DNA of 64,000 bases from Fasciolopsis buskii (GCA_008360955.1 LUCM01009988.1:1-64000), one strand, 5' to 3'. Shown: positions 47,931 to 60,960, numbered from the stretch's first letter. Made by a program: numbers and translations. The notes: generated by a model not told the origin, from the sequence alone.

Positions 47931-50900
47931 GGTTCGCGACGGTAAGGAAAAATGTCGGAATGTAAACAAGCGCATGGCACAGCTTTTGGTACCGGATAAC
48001 CTGTTTTGTTATAAATTGTGCATGTTCGATGAAAAATAAGGTAGCAACACTGAAACAGACCTCATGGTAAACGAAATGAGTACGAGTTTACTCCGCTATA
48101 CAGAAAAGATCTGCTGCATGCGCATTTGGTGTATCAACCATTTGCCAAGAGTCCTCGTGTCTAGATACCTTGAACAAACGGACAATTTCAGTAGGTACAC
48201 TTATGTAGGTCTTGCTGAAACTCATGTAACAAGCGCTGTATTGAAATGTTTTGCTCTAGTACATAACTGTTTAAAGGGGCTATACTTCTGTTCCTGGTAT
48301 GCTGCGGGAAATACTGAATTACAAGAACAACGAACCCCAAAACGGGTGAATATGTCAGTTAATCAGTTGATATCCAATTTGTGCATAACTCATCCAAGAT
48401 ACATTAAAAGCCCTCTAGGGAGAACAAAGGGCGATTTTTTCACGACTGCTTGATGACTGTATTGCTAAAAATACGAGAGTTATAAGCAGCGGCGGTCATT
48501 TTCTGTTGGCATCTAGCCGCTCAAGCGTGAAATTCTTTTTATCTCTGAAAAACTGAAATTTTGACGCTGACATATGGCATAATTTGTGTATTAAATTATT
48601 GTTGGAGGCCAAAAGTACGTCGAACCACTTCAGAATTACGGCTTTGATAGGTTTTTTGTGTGAAACATAATCTGCAGCCAAGGATGCTTTCATTCGACTT
48701 GAAATTCGTGGAATATCTCCGTCATCACAATGATGACTTCTGCTCTTATCCACAGTGCAGTTTAATTAAATCGGATGAGAACGATGAGGAAGTGGGACAG
48801 CTTTCACAGCTAATCATCCGCCAGCAATGAATTTATTTTGTAGGTGTTTTACAGGCCACAGCTTATCAACCATCCGTCAACAAAGCTGACTTGGGCGCAG
48901 TAAATTTTCCACTTTTGCTCACGATAATTACATTCCCGCCTCATTGATTTACAGATGAACACTCCACATCCGCTGGCAATTAGACGAGTTAAATATGTTT
49001 TCACAAGAGTGTGGGCATCATTCGGAATAATTTACTTCTGAACAGGAGATAGGATCATTTGTTGTAAATTTTGAGAGGAGTGCAACTACCTCTGGAACAG
49101 ACATGCCCTCCTTTATAGTTTACTTACTTAATCCTGCGCACCTAATGACCTTGTTTAGTTTAAAAAGCTAGATACACCTACGGGCAACATTTTAAATTCG
49201 CGGATGTTTTCCGATCAATTCGGTACTCTTTAACCTCTGGCGAAAAAAGAATGTTTAACTATCACGAAGACAATTAGCGCCGTGCATTTGAATGTCCGTG
49301 AGGCCGGATAAACTCGGTAATAATTTCAAATTTCTCATGAGAGAAAATGTCTCGGTTCACGGTCAACAGTAACCATTAAATGTCGGGTGACTTTAGGCAT
49401 TTCAATCATTACCCAACTAACTATAATATATAAATACTGACTTAATCGTACTTTAATTTAGTGAGCAGGACAATTTCATTTATCCAGCAAATGAACGAGG
49501 ATACTTATTGAGACAATCCCAATCAAGTTTATGAAAAGTGTAATACTTTATTAGGATTCCATTTCTCATATTCAAAGTAATTCAAAGTTAACTGGCCTGC
49601 TGAAATCAAAAAAGGTCTATAGGGACAGAAACCTGTGAATAAATTTCTGATATTGACTGAAACGCATTCATACTTTTTAAATACGAGAAAGGTCAGAATG
49701 ATGAGAATGGAAATTTTCGAATGCACCAGAATCGGCTATTTGTTTGTATACATATATGAACTGATATCATATTTTTGTGTGTAATACCATCTACAGATTC
49801 ACAACGAAAGAAGCACGTGTTCTGTTATTTTTTAGTTACTTTCAACATTGGGTACTGTTTGCAGTATTTAGTTCCAACAGCATGGTCTCGTACTTCAAAA
49901 GCTGGAAGCTGATGATGGCACCAAGCAACTCGCATGACCTAATCAATAATCGGCAAAGCCTTTTTTATTTATACTTCAGCAATTAAAGTATACAATCACC
50001 TGGTCGTTCGACTGAACAGTATTGTCCTGTCAGCAATTTACATTTCCCACGGTTATCGTGTTCACATCATTTGAAAAGGTAATTCGTGACAATCGAAATC
50101 GGCCAACCGTGTACAATCGTCTCAGGTGGGCACCTGGTCCGAGTTAATATAAATTCGACTATCCGCCTGGAACACGTTTACGCATTCCGGATGAATAAAA
50201 CTGCCCAAAGGTTAAAAGGTCTTCCGACTGAACATTACTCATCAATATCTTCATAGTTGAAATCGTGGCTAAATTTTTTGACCCGCGAGTTTTAAGATTT
50301 CAGTCAATTTGTAATTCGGTGGTCGTTATACTCACCCAATCAATCCGAACTCTTGTTTTGATTGTCGCGGGTCTCGTGTCGCCAGGCAGAAGAGGATCGC
50401 ACATGTTGTTTTGTTTATTCGACTATCGGCTGAAGATCCTGAGCCTAGGAGGGAATCTAAACATTGGTGGAAAACTCTATCTGAAATGTTGCTGACGGAC
50501 ATTGTTCTGAACTCATCTGTTCCTGCAACAACTTTCGTTGTACTTTTAGTAAATAGCATTTGTCAAGTATTGTCCCACCCTTGTCCAGAATATTCGTCTA
50601 GATGATATGCGAACCAACTCTTTGCGTCGCTGCTAGAAGATGCGTCGCAGTTCCATGACGTGAGAGAAAGGTTTACACGGTCAGCAAAAATATTGAACTG
50701 TTATGTCTATCTGAGACAAAAGCTATTCCAGCGAGCGTTTGGTTTGGAGAAAAAACTAAACAAAACTCGCAGACTTGTGCTGTAAATCAGTGCTGGTAAA
50801 AGATCATTTCTTCAGTCATTAATGACCAAGAATTCAAGAACATTTTGCCAAAGTCTCATTTGAATCATTGGCATTGTGAACGGATAACAAATCCATTTAA

Positions 50901-50933
50901 GAATCACACGTTTGATTCGTCCGAAATTTTCCG

Positions 50934-51447
50934 GTCACTCCGGACAATCGGAGCAACACGGCCAGAAGGAGTCCCAAAAGGACGAAAGCAAGTGTTCCGC
51001 GTAAGGTCGAGCCGGCCTGTGAATGATCAGCTAATCAAAGCCCTAACATCAATGAGAAACAAACCTACCAAAGGTCTTCATGAAGTTATTCATCATGTGA
51101 CATCAACGCTCAACTCATCACTAAGAAATCACGGGAGCACCGTACAGTTGCTTCAACTTTGTAATGAGTAATCAGTAGTGCATATCCACCACGCACCCGA
51201 ACCGGGATTCGTACTCGGCACTAACGATTTTGAATATAACGCCCTAACCACCACGCTACTCGGCAGGTACTCAACGACATGGTGTTACACGCATCCATTA
51301 CTGATTTGCAGGGCCACAGGCCCCTGGAACACAGCGGTCGTGTTCTACTGATAGGTGACTTTTGTGCAGGTAGCCTAAATACGACGAAAGCTTTGGAAAT
51401 GACCTGCAAATCTTGGCTATTAGTTAGGGATAAGTAGTAGAGGATTG
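50934..51447. repeat. Dispersed repeat, copy B (about 510 bp)
   Basis: Direct-oriented partner of copy A at 37569-38082, 13.4 kb away. It contains gaaccgggattcgtactcgg, a box-B-like block followed by ccaccacgctactcggcagg, so on the minus strand the element has a tRNA-like region. The shared short open frames are repeat-derived. Confidence 0.8.
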
Positions 51448-53865
51448 CATTTTCACGAAGTGCACAAGTATGGGGTAGTTGGATACGACAGTGCGGAGTA
51501 CGTATACCTGGCGTGCGACAATAACCACGAAACTGGTCGTTTGCTTTCCGAGTAAATTTTGTTTATTCATCCTTATGCAAAACATGCTACTGAGAACGAA
51601 AACCAATTCAAGAAACATTTTATAAATTATGTCTTTGCTGAGACATAAAAACCTGTCGGTTTGGAGCTTTCTGATTGTAAGATGGGAAAGATTATGAATA
51701 TCTTTAGCCAAAATGTCCCATACGCCCGTTATAAACCTATTTCTAGATAATCCGTGCAGGTAAAGACACCATAATGGATATGTGATTCATTTTGATGTTT
51801 CATTTAAGAACGGTTGTTGGGTTGTACCTAAGAACTGACTGAGATCGATGCAAAAAGTGCAACTTGCTTTGTTCACAATAAATTCTTCCAAACACCGACT
51901 CAATAACGGCTGAATTTGGGAAGAGTTAAGATAGCGCGAGATGGACAGATGCAAATGACGATAACAAGTCCATGGCAAAGTGAACTGGGTAATATTTTAG
52001 TGGTTTGAATAATGGTTTGTTTTGCAACTCATGTTGGAGTTTTTCAGATTTTTGAGCGCTGAGCTTGGTGTTTAGATCGCAAACGTTTCACCATCAACTA
52101 TAGGAATCTGCAAGGCGGACTTACATTTCGGGCAAGGTCAAATCCTGGGTAGCGTTACTATAAGTCACTGCCTGGCCACTGATGATGCCACTTCGGCTGA
52201 TATCGAAACGTTGGGAATCTAAATGCCACGCTAATCGCTCACAAAAATTTGAAAAAAAAACACTTTTATAGTATACCTTGAAGAGTTACTGGAGCGCATT
52301 AAAGTTGAACAAAAAAAGTTCGATGGAAATAAGACAATGGAAACCCTTTATCACATCCGGACATATGGCCAATTTGATCCAATGAGTTCGGACAAAGTTA
52401 GGAATTGATTATCTATAGGAAACATTGGTTTTGAACTTTGGGGACCCAAAATAAATTGATCGCACCCTCCTAGGAGTAGACATTGTTGTATGCTCGTATT
52501 AGATACCTCAGGGATGAGATTTCTTTCCTAAGTTTTCCTGGTAAATTTGGCTAATCCCATGAAAAATGTTCGCGTATCTACATTCGAAAATAAACAGAAG
52601 CAGTCGACCCCGTTGAGCAATTCCAGCCATCAGGGTTTGACTGTCGATAAACGACATTACAGTTCTGCTCATAGTAACCATCACTATCGAAACCGTAGAT
52701 GTTCATTAAAAATGCAGGAAATCAAGTGACGTTCTGCAGCAAGCAGTTGTTCTTATTGCAGTTTTGGACGGGAGAATAGTGTGTTGTTAAGTCCAACCTC
52801 ACGGGGCGGATTTTCTGTTTTTACGTGTATTTGTGCGTGCACAAATGCCCAAAAAGTACCTGACAATTTTTACATTACAGTCCCTCCGGGCTCGGTAAAA
52901 CTTGCCAAAGTGCTTTTCACAACCAAATACGCTAGTGAATTAAAACGATCCTTAGGCTAACTGTGCTAGAGGCAACCCAATTGCAGTACGTTCACCGAGA
53001 TGGACGTCTCATATAGATGAAAATGCAGCAAATAGTCGGTGGGATCTCTATGCAAAATATCCGAGTAACCATCAGTACGATCGATTAGACTGACTGATAA
53101 AAAGAACGTGGTACTTGAAGATGCAAGGAATGCACGCGCTAATTTCAGATCCCTTACGGATCCATTAAGAAGTTATTCTTTTTGATCAAACTAGGCATAG
53201 ACTCTCAACTGATCGCATGTAAATTATTCTGATCTTTTCTGTGATTGCATCAGTGCGCACCCAAAATTAATGACAATCTACCAACCTATATGGTCCCGGT
53301 TTGCAAGCTCAAGGTCATCAAAAGCCCCCGGTTTATGGAAGCACTTTAGCAGCAATCTGTTTTAATCATTTTCCCCCGTAATCATGGGCGCCCAAACTGT
53401 TTTACATTCCCCTTTTTCGACGGACAAGACCAAATTCACACAAACAAACGTATGCACGTGTACGCCAATCCAAGCCCACCTGTTCAACGAGAAACTAGTG
53501 CACACTTGTTTATTTCGGCTTCAGCCTAATAAAATGAATGCCCAAGAGCATCCACATTAGGTCAAAACAAATAAACATACGTGACACATGGGTAGTTGAA
53601 CTGGGTAAATTATGGAACCACGTTACTTCGGAGACATGCACACCCAACCAATTTTCCTGAAGGCAAGCACGATGACTAGTAATTCATATGGTATGAACGA
53701 TTCATCACATTTCCAAAAGTGGCTGGAGTTTGCTACGGCCGGGTGACAGTGTGCACCTCTAAAGGGATAGTGGGAAAAGTTGAATGCAAACCAAACCGTC
53801 TTCGATCAAATCACAAAATTATCCGGTTTTTCGAATGGAAAGCAGTTTTACTGCACCGTCCATAG

Positions 53866-53867
<2 letters not shown>

Positions 53868-53911
<44 letters not shown>
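53868..53911. repeat. (TA)22 microsatellite
   Basis: An uninterrupted 44-base TA tract. Confidence 0.95.
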
Positions 53912-53916
<5 letters not shown>

Positions 53917-54214
53917 CAAGTAGTATCCGGATGAGGCGAACAAAATTTTCCGGGAAGCTCAAGACCGGTATCGCGATTATTGCCGGTCCTCAGGCAGGCG
54001 TACCCGGTACTCTCTATTCCGAAAATCCTTGTGCTTGTGCATTCCAGATTAGTGTCTCTCCAGAATCTAATTTGTACCGTTAGGAGTGAGCATTGAAGCT
54101 CTTCGTTCAACAGTCCGCGGAAAAGTCACAAATGTGATTCGTCGATAGTTCTGTCAGCTGGGGTGAGCCAACATTAGGAACGAGGGCAGAATTTCACTAG
54201 AATGGATGGAAATT

Positions 54215-54368
54215 TATATATATAAATATAATGTATATATATAGCAAATTAGAGAATGATGTTCTTTCTCGTAGCTCAGGTTTAACAGGATGGCATTGGT
54301 TTGTTCACTGAGCTGGGCAATTTGATTGCAATAAAATTGCCTAGCTCAGAGAACAAACCAATGCCATA

Positions 54369-54402
<34 letters not shown>

Positions 54403-54403
54403 C
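54215..54403. repeat. (TA)n tracts around the hairpin
   Basis: Imperfect TA tracts on both sides of the inverted repeat at 54291-54366, the right one nearly perfect apart from one C. Confidence 0.9.
54291..54366. repeat. Long-stem inverted repeat (hairpin)
   Basis: The left arm 54291-54323 and right arm 54334-54366 are 33 bases each and complementary except for one A-A mismatch and one position that forms a G-U pair in RNA. The loop is gattgcaata. The element is embedded between (TA)n tracts at 54215-54243 and 54366-54403. A miniature inverted-repeat element or a small-RNA precursor are both possible. Confidence 0.85.
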
Positions 54404-55200
54404 GTTAAGTTCAAGAGGGAACATCCAAAACTCTCCTTTCCCAGTGATCTGTCACCAAGGCTAGTACATTAGCAACTGATCCATTAATCAGTCAACAGTA
54501 CGATTCGGCTTAACGATTACCAGTTTCGAGAGGTGGTCTAGTCTTTCCACCTATGGACTACAAACTCAATTTCTGGTTGTCTTAAAGGAATGTGGCGGTT
54601 CCAACAAGTCTATTTATGGACTCATTTACTGTAAGAACGAAGGAGCAATCGGGCATGGAATCTGAGAAATGCATTGTCATGAAGATACCTGTGTAATGGT
54701 TATATAACAAAACGAAAGCATCAAACAGTATAGCCAGCCGAGTTTTCTTGTTAGAAGTACTTTGGCTGAACTCTAAGAATTAAAAAGCTCACGATCTCCA
54801 CTGTGGGAGAATAATGACGAGAGCTGTCACAAAAGGATAGAAAACTAGCATTCCGTTCGTTACTTCGAGTATCCCGTCTAAAAGCAATGTCTGTTTGCTT
54901 TCTTGCACTGCATGCTTCAGAATGGAAAAAATGGTGGAGATAAGACTAGGTATTTGATTGTGCTTTGAGATATCAGCGACCGTTCCTCGAAAGTATTATT
55001 CAGCCAGTATTTGGCATTTTGAGAGCTCCAAACCTCCCCATTCTTCTCGACAAAGTCACTACCATTAGCTTCAGTTATTTTAATTTATTTTTATTACAAA
55101 AATGGTCGTACAGTAGCTGCTAGCAGGAAGAAATCCGAAGCCCTCCGGCGCTTGACTAAGGCGAACCAACGGTGCTCAAAGACAGTGATTTTCACTGCAC

Positions 55201-55315
55201 CGTGGTCCCACTTTGTAGACTTGGCGGTAAACGCCAAGTTTCTTCCTGTATTTTGACGAGGTGAAGAATGCAATCTCTTTTGGTTGAAATCCGAAGATTT
55301 GAATGCGCAAAAATT
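55201..55315 (-). CDS. Probable first half of Ig-like domain
   Basis: The 115-bp segment is phase 0 to 1, starting after a strong acceptor (ctgttctagtattttcacag). It encodes NFCAFKSSDFNQKR, then NTGRNLAFTAKSTKWDH. Gly-x-Asn-Leu-x-Phe followed by a Trp fits strands B and C of an Ig. Its phases suit both 59278-59408 and 46552-46752. The donor (CACG|GTGCAG) is weak. The frame continues to a TAA at 55094 followed by ATAAAAATAAA, so it might instead be a terminal exon. Confidence 0.45.
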
Positions 55316-55479
55316 CTGTGAAAATACTAGAACAGAAAGAAGTATAATTTGAAAAAGCTTTGCACCATTAGCCTTTAGACGTAAAAAAAAATCCACAGCC
55401 GCCGTTACCTGAATTTTCTTGATTTTCGAATACCGTTTAGTAGTTTAGACTAATGATCCTAGTTGATACACGACTGTAG

Positions 55480-55535
55480 AACGACGGTGGTTAACGGATA
55501 TGCCTGAGTTCGAATCCCAGAAATTCACTTCAAGC
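55480..55535 (+). mobile_element. tRNA-like SINE fragment
   Basis: The plus strand has cggtggttaacggatatgcc followed by gagttcgaatcccag, close to polymerase III boxes A and B. No clover-leaf can be closed. Confidence 0.4.
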
Positions 55536-57062
55536 CGCTTACTATCCAATATCTAACCAAAAAATGTCCATGATAAAAATAGTCAGGTCGACTAAGGTGC
55601 CAATGGCCCTGGAGATATATCTACACCAAATATCCCTTTAAATGTTCAATAAATATGCGCCTCGTAAACATTAATCACTGCCACGTCCGCAAATGCCATG
55701 CAACAGTGCGATGGCGGCGTGTCCACGAATTAGTTGTTTCGTTCAGACGTCACTTTCATAATGAACAGCGGACGATTGCATCTTGGCTAAATTTCACATG
55801 GGCCTAACAACCAATCAGCAGTCGATAAGGTGTTTTGCAGTTCAACCAATTCCCGTTAGTGCATTGAGCTTGGGGATGAATAACAAGGAAATTTTTATTC
55901 ATGTCTTTCTTTTTCATGAGCCACACGGTGTCCGTTTCTGGCTAGTTGTGAATAGGGTTTCCGTACCTTTTCGTAGTTATTTCTCAATGAGAAGTGGACG
56001 ATCGGTGAGAAACTGATCCAAATCAGGCCAAAAATTTGCTAAACGAAGCGACTGAGAATTCTATGGACGAATTCCGGAAAACAGTTTACCTTTCTGTGGA
56101 CATTGCCTGTTCCATTTAAGCCAGCCATCATTCGTACAGTAAAAATATTTGGGATCTATTCCTTTTTCAGGATTATTTATGAATGCATATTTAGTGGAAT
56201 TTAGTCGAGTGTTTCACCTAATTTGTGCTGTGTTAATGGTATTTCAACCGAGTGACTGACGTTGACTGAGCGGACTATGCCAGTCCGACCATGACCAGTA
56301 AGAAGCTCCTGGATGCAGGAAGTGAGCAGTTGGTAAGTATAAGCACTGTAGACAAAATGCAACGAAAAAGGGGAAATCAGGGAGAAAGAAATTTGTTTCT
56401 CGGTACTAATCTGGTTGGGCCTTTTGCTTGTTGGTTCAAACCCCGAATTAAGCAGTCTGACAGCGTTGTTTTCTTTTGTTGTACGATAATTTCCTTCATC
56501 CCAGTGAAGCGTTTTCAAGTAATTTTTTAATTTTCAGATTTTTTGTTCAATTAACTTGCTTGGATCCGAATTCATCCAACTTCGCGAGATGTGACACACG
56601 CTGACGATCGACTTGAAGACTTTTGATGATATGAAGTTTAATTTGGATTATTAAGACTGAGCCAAGATTGTTCCTTTTATCTCTACTCTGATCGTGACAA
56701 ATTCGCACCTAGCTAAACAAGAGAATTGAATAGCGACCGACTGTTTATACTAACTACAACACTACGTGATCGTAATCGCATACGGGAACTTACAATGGTT
56801 TAACACGATAATGATGAGAGGTTTCCCTATGCAGGTCCCTGACTACTGAAATTTGAAATATGGTGAATACCTGTGCGGAAGGTGAATGCTGTAGTCACCC
56901 TAATTCATGGTAAGCTGAGCACAAGAGTGAAAGATTTCCATGGCCACTTTTCCACCCCAGTTTGTTTCTGTGTAACCTGGCTTCAGTCTTGCCTAGAATA
57001 TGGGCGTCCTGAAAAGTGATCAACCGGCAGCGTTGCCAACTTGATTCACACGAATGACTCAC

Positions 57063-57234
57063 CTAGCTGGGGTGAAGCCCTGATTCAGACATGCACACAA
57101 CATTCCTTGATGTCAACTGTTGTCGGTGGTGAAAATCAAAAGTTTGAAACAAAATGCGATCCTTTGTTTGCAATGGCTGGTGCACGATTTTTGTTTCTTT
57201 GTACCAAGAAAATTGAACTACCAGTCGGGATCTT
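57063..57234 (-). other. Ig-like open segment, uncertain
   Basis: The segment lies between a strong acceptor (atgttggtgttctttag) and a strong donor (AGCTAG|GTGAGT). The only long frame reads LVVQFSWYKETKIVHQPLQ, RILFQTFDFHHR and SRNVVCMSES, which has Ig-like spacing of Trp and Cys, but ends in TAG exactly at the donor. It does not fit the phase chain of the neighbours. It could be a poison or alternative exon, or coincidence; the opposite strand is also open over part of it. Confidence 0.3.
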
Positions 57235-57385
57235 CTAAAGAACACCAACATAAGCTTCATATAGCGTCGACGTTTACAGCCAAGTGTTCGCAAATTTGAG
57301 GTTTGTTCAGGGATGTCCAGAAATACGCAAAAAATGCAGCTATATTCAAGAAGTGCAATAAGCCTGAAAGTACTTATGCCTTTCC

Positions 57386-57387
<2 letters not shown>

Positions 57388-57416
<29 letters not shown>

Positions 57417-57482
57417 AATACATAAATACATACATACATACATACACACATACATACATACATGCTTACATACATACATAAA
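57388..57482. repeat. (CATA)n microsatellite
   Basis: About 23 CATA units with variants, on the plus strand. Confidence 0.93.
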
Positions 57483-58784
57483 ATATATGGATGAATGGAG
57501 ATTGACTGGTGACTTATAGTCACTGTATGACAATTTCCATGTGTTACCGACATGAACAGTGATGACGGGTAAACGTGCTACATTCGACCAAGTGGATTAC
57601 ACAACTCGTCCAATGTGCTGGTGACGCACAGATGATTTTTACGGACAGAATTCAAATGAATTCTTATAGAGTAATGTAAGATTGATAATTGATTGGCCAT
57701 TAAATATGAAACTTCCCTTGCTGATACGGTATTCATTTGGTGTCTGGAGACCATAAGTCTTTCAGTTAATTAGTTTTGCCTTACTCGTGATAAAAGCGCA
57801 TTCAGCACAGGATGTATCGCCTTGGTCCGTCCGACCTCTTGTGACCACGTTTAATCTAGCGAATATTATGAAGAGGTTGTTTAGAACAAACAGTTCCGGG
57901 TTAGGTTTTATGTGGTTTATTGAGACTTGCAATCACTGCCTGCGCGAGAATGCAGATTCCATGGTTTTCAAGCTTAATATTATTATAGCAACGACGCTCT
58001 ATTTGAAGTTGAGATGGTTTCCTTCAGCATTACACGGAATGCTAACACGTGACATTGGTGAACGAAAGTCCAAAATTGATTACACCTTCAGATGACACTA
58101 CAAATGATGACATTAAGAAGTCGAGTGACGAGCAATTATACCAGACCTCTAATGTTTGAACGTTGTGACATTTTTGGATGTGCAAAACTACGAGCCTTCG
58201 GCCACATCGCACAATATTTTGCAATCTCTTGCATCAAATCGTCCCTCAAAATCTACTATGACATTTTAGCAAGTATACTGACTTCTTTGATATTTGTGTC
58301 CGCTTCCGGATATTCTTTTTCACCGGGCGTCGATTTATCCAACCCAGCAGGAGAATATCTCACTAAGAGCATGTCTAGCAACTAAATTGTTTTGTTGCTA
58401 TCTAGCGTTTTAAATGATGTGCAACAACCACCGTGGTTATGAGCATCAGAGTAGCATGGCGGGCAAAATTTCACGGAGACGAATGAAAGGCAAGCGGGTT
58501 TTATTTACTAATCCAACATGAGGACTCGATAAATCTGGATTCGTGTGCTCAAAATAATGAGAACCATAGGGGTGAAATTACTCCATCATTGAATTTGGAC
58601 GCACTCAGTCGGTTGCCCAATACAATGATAAACATTGTAAAAACCTCCCATTTATTCCTCCCGGTTTGTTGTAAAATCCGCCAAAGGCCAGCAGTCGGGA
58701 TCTTCAGGCTTGGTTTCAGTGTGCAGATAATTGTTCTTAGTACGATAGGAGTGCATGCATATACTTGTATTTCCATGCTCAAAC

Positions 58785-58945
58785 GTATGTATGTATGTGT
58801 GAATGTGCACATGCATGCATGTATATGGAAGAATGTATGTATGTATGTATGTATGCTTGCATGTATGAATGTGTTATTGTACGTATATATGTGCGTATGT
58901 ATGTAAGTATGTAGACACGTATGCAGGTCTGCATGCATGTATGTT
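58785..58945. repeat. Imperfect (TATG)n tract
   Basis: About 160 bases of tatg, catg and gtgt units, the reverse complement of the unit at 57388-57482. Confidence 0.9.
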
Positions 58946-59277
58946 TCATGATAATGGAAGACGAAAGTACGATATGATTTTCATCGTATACTTAGGTCAC
59001 TGATTGGCAATTCACTTATTTGAGTCACGGCATTGCTGAATGAAAAAAGAAGAGGTATAGTCAAGCTGTCGAAGCAGAGTTTATTCTACACACCCATGGT
59101 TTCTTTCCAATACTGCTAAGCATCCGTTTCTTCAGGCTGGATTGCAAAGCACGGTCCAAATGAATGTGCACGATGATCCCACTGATAGGGATGATTAGCT
59201 GTGACTTTAATTCTGATACTGTGGGTTTTCGCAATTCAGTAAACGACATACTGAAACGAAATGGAGAAATTTCTTAC

Positions 59278-59408
59278 GCCAAAAAGATGTGAAAACTTCA
59301 GATGATATTTTGATATGCCATTCTGCCTGTGATTTCCAACGGTCAGATTGACGAAGCCGGTAGTGCAAATATTCTTGATGCTCAGGAAATGATAGTTTCT
59401 GTGGCAAC
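59278..59408 (-). CDS. Second half of FN3-like domain
   Basis: The exon is 131 bp, phase 1 to 0, with a strong acceptor (gactttcttgtttatgcag) and donor GGC|GTAAGA. In the frame set by the upstream exon it reads RNYHFLSIKNICTTGFVNLT then VGNHRQNGISKYHLKF. Aromatic-x-hydrophobic strands, Val-x-Asn-x-x-x-Asn-Gly and a final strand match FN3 E, F and G. A second frame (LPQKLSFPEHQEY...) is also open but would need another phase. The next AG lies only 27 nt beyond the donor and leads into a stop. Confidence 0.65.
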
Positions 59409-60219
59409 CTGCATAAACAAGAAAGTCTCGTCCAGATTCCCTCACATTAATCAGACCAATTGAATTGGGGTCGATAGGGAATAAGACAGTTGCATAATTT
59501 TGTCAAGTCTCCATTATCAATGATTCCGTGGACTTGTCCACTCCAAAATAACCTAGCGAAGGGAAAACTGTTTCACATCACAGTCGGGTTTAGAAGAAAC
59601 ATTTGTTTATGCGACACGGTTGCCAAGCACTGAGTCGCACTAGTTTTTGTTGGGTTCATTCCGTGCGAGTGGCAGACCATGGAAACTGAATAGAAAAAAA
59701 TTCAGTGGTAGGCTGAACTTGCTTTCCAACTAATCATCCTTGCAGATGATGCTTTTGACTATGAATTTTTATCCGGCCATCAGTAACATAGGTTAAATCA
59801 CGTGAAAACTTGCACCTCTCTTAAACGGAACGAAAGCCCATTGTGATGAAAGTTATGAAGTTAATAATGACAGACATAGCGATAAATATCACAATATGAC
59901 TCAGCATCATAGACATCTTGCATATGAATTCAATTTTTTATTCCAATTTTTTGTTCCTATTGTCAGTTTGTTTTTTTCCTCATAGCAATCAAGGTATTTA
60001 CTAGGGATGACCAGCATGCCGGATTATCAAATAAATAAGCTGAACAAAGCTAGTCATTCTTGCATAATGATTTTTCAGGGTTCGATATTCAGATCACCAA
60101 AGCCCAATTACCGGTCCTCACGAAGTCACCATTCGAGAGATCTCGTCGACTCCAATCTTTAATCACAAGGTAAGTATTCTTACGCTCTTACTTGTTCGCT
60201 TAAATAACCATGGCATATT

Positions 60220-60470
60220 TCAGGGCTTGTATAAAGATTTCAGAGGAACGCGGGTTCCGGTAGAATACATTTTCATAACAAAACCAGGAATGACAGGATA
60301 CAGAAGATCATGTTGCTGAATTGCTTGACGATAGGCATCCAAGGGATGAGTTAAGGTGGATTCCAATGGTTTGCGAAAGCAGATTTCAGGAGAACAGGGT
60401 TTTCTACTAAGAAATACAATCGGTCTGGACAGTGTCTGCGAGTCTTCGAACTCACCGACTTGGCAGTATG
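60220..60470 (-). other. Open segment of unknown meaning
   Basis: A minus-strand frame of 97 codons begins in a pyrimidine-rich tract and reads VGEFEDSQTLSRPIVFLSRK, later AYRQAIQQHDLLYP, before a TGA. It looks protein-like and lies in the intron between 61461 and 59408, but those two exons already join in phase and no credible donor was found. The plus strand is also open over part of it (LYKDFRGTRVP). It could be an alternative exon or a relic. Confidence 0.3.
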
Positions 60471-60852
60471 CAACAAAGTATTGAACAAGATGCAACAACA
60501 GTTGCATTAACAAGTTGATGATTGAACACCATTGTAACCAGCCTCAACAACTACCGGTGTGCTTGGTTAATTTTTATCCTCGACGTCTGCTTTTTTAGCT
60601 GGATATCTTTATATCTTACATAAGAAGTTTGACTTCTAATTTTCATGATTTTCTTTCACGTTAAGAAGCGGAATTCAGCGGTTCTTTGTCAGCTTTGTTT
60701 TACACACACAGATACACTTGATGAATGTGGATCCACGTTTGTACGCACTTTTCTCCGCCTCGATTATCCACCATAAGAGCAAATTATCTCAATCCTGACA
60801 GTTTACATCAACACTGACTAAAATTAGTGAGTGTTAGTAATAGGCTGCAAGA

Positions 60853-60960
60853 TTCGTGAAATTATTCACCACGTAATATCAAGCCTCAATTCGCCATTTG
60901 GAAATCAGGGAAGCACTTGATAACTATTTCATCCAGGTTGTATTGCTGATGATTCCTAAC
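60853..60960. repeat. Diverged partial copy of the same dispersed repeat
   Basis: The text gaaattattcaccacgtaat, ctcaattcgccatttggaaa and gggaagcacttgataactat follows the centre of copies A and B at lower identity. Confidence 0.5.

Larger units (their letters stand above)
46753..55200. other. 8.4-kb intron
   Basis: Holds the reverse-transcriptase fragment at 47640-47930, repeat copy B, (TA)22 and the hairpin. 48000-50900 and 51450-53860 show no supported gene on either strand. Confidence 0.5.
55316..59277. other. 4-kb intron with microsatellites
   Basis: Holds the tRNA-like fragment at 55480, the doubtful Ig-like segment at 57063-57234 and the two tetranucleotide tracts of opposite sense. 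Confidence 0.5.

Noticed and set aside
48064..48453. 129-codon plus-strand frame.
   Set aside because: No domain, no splice-bounded structure, length within chance for this amount of sequence.
59250..59277. 27-nt intron ending tttcgtttcag after the FN3 exon.
   Set aside because: The following bases give a stop within five codons in the required phase.
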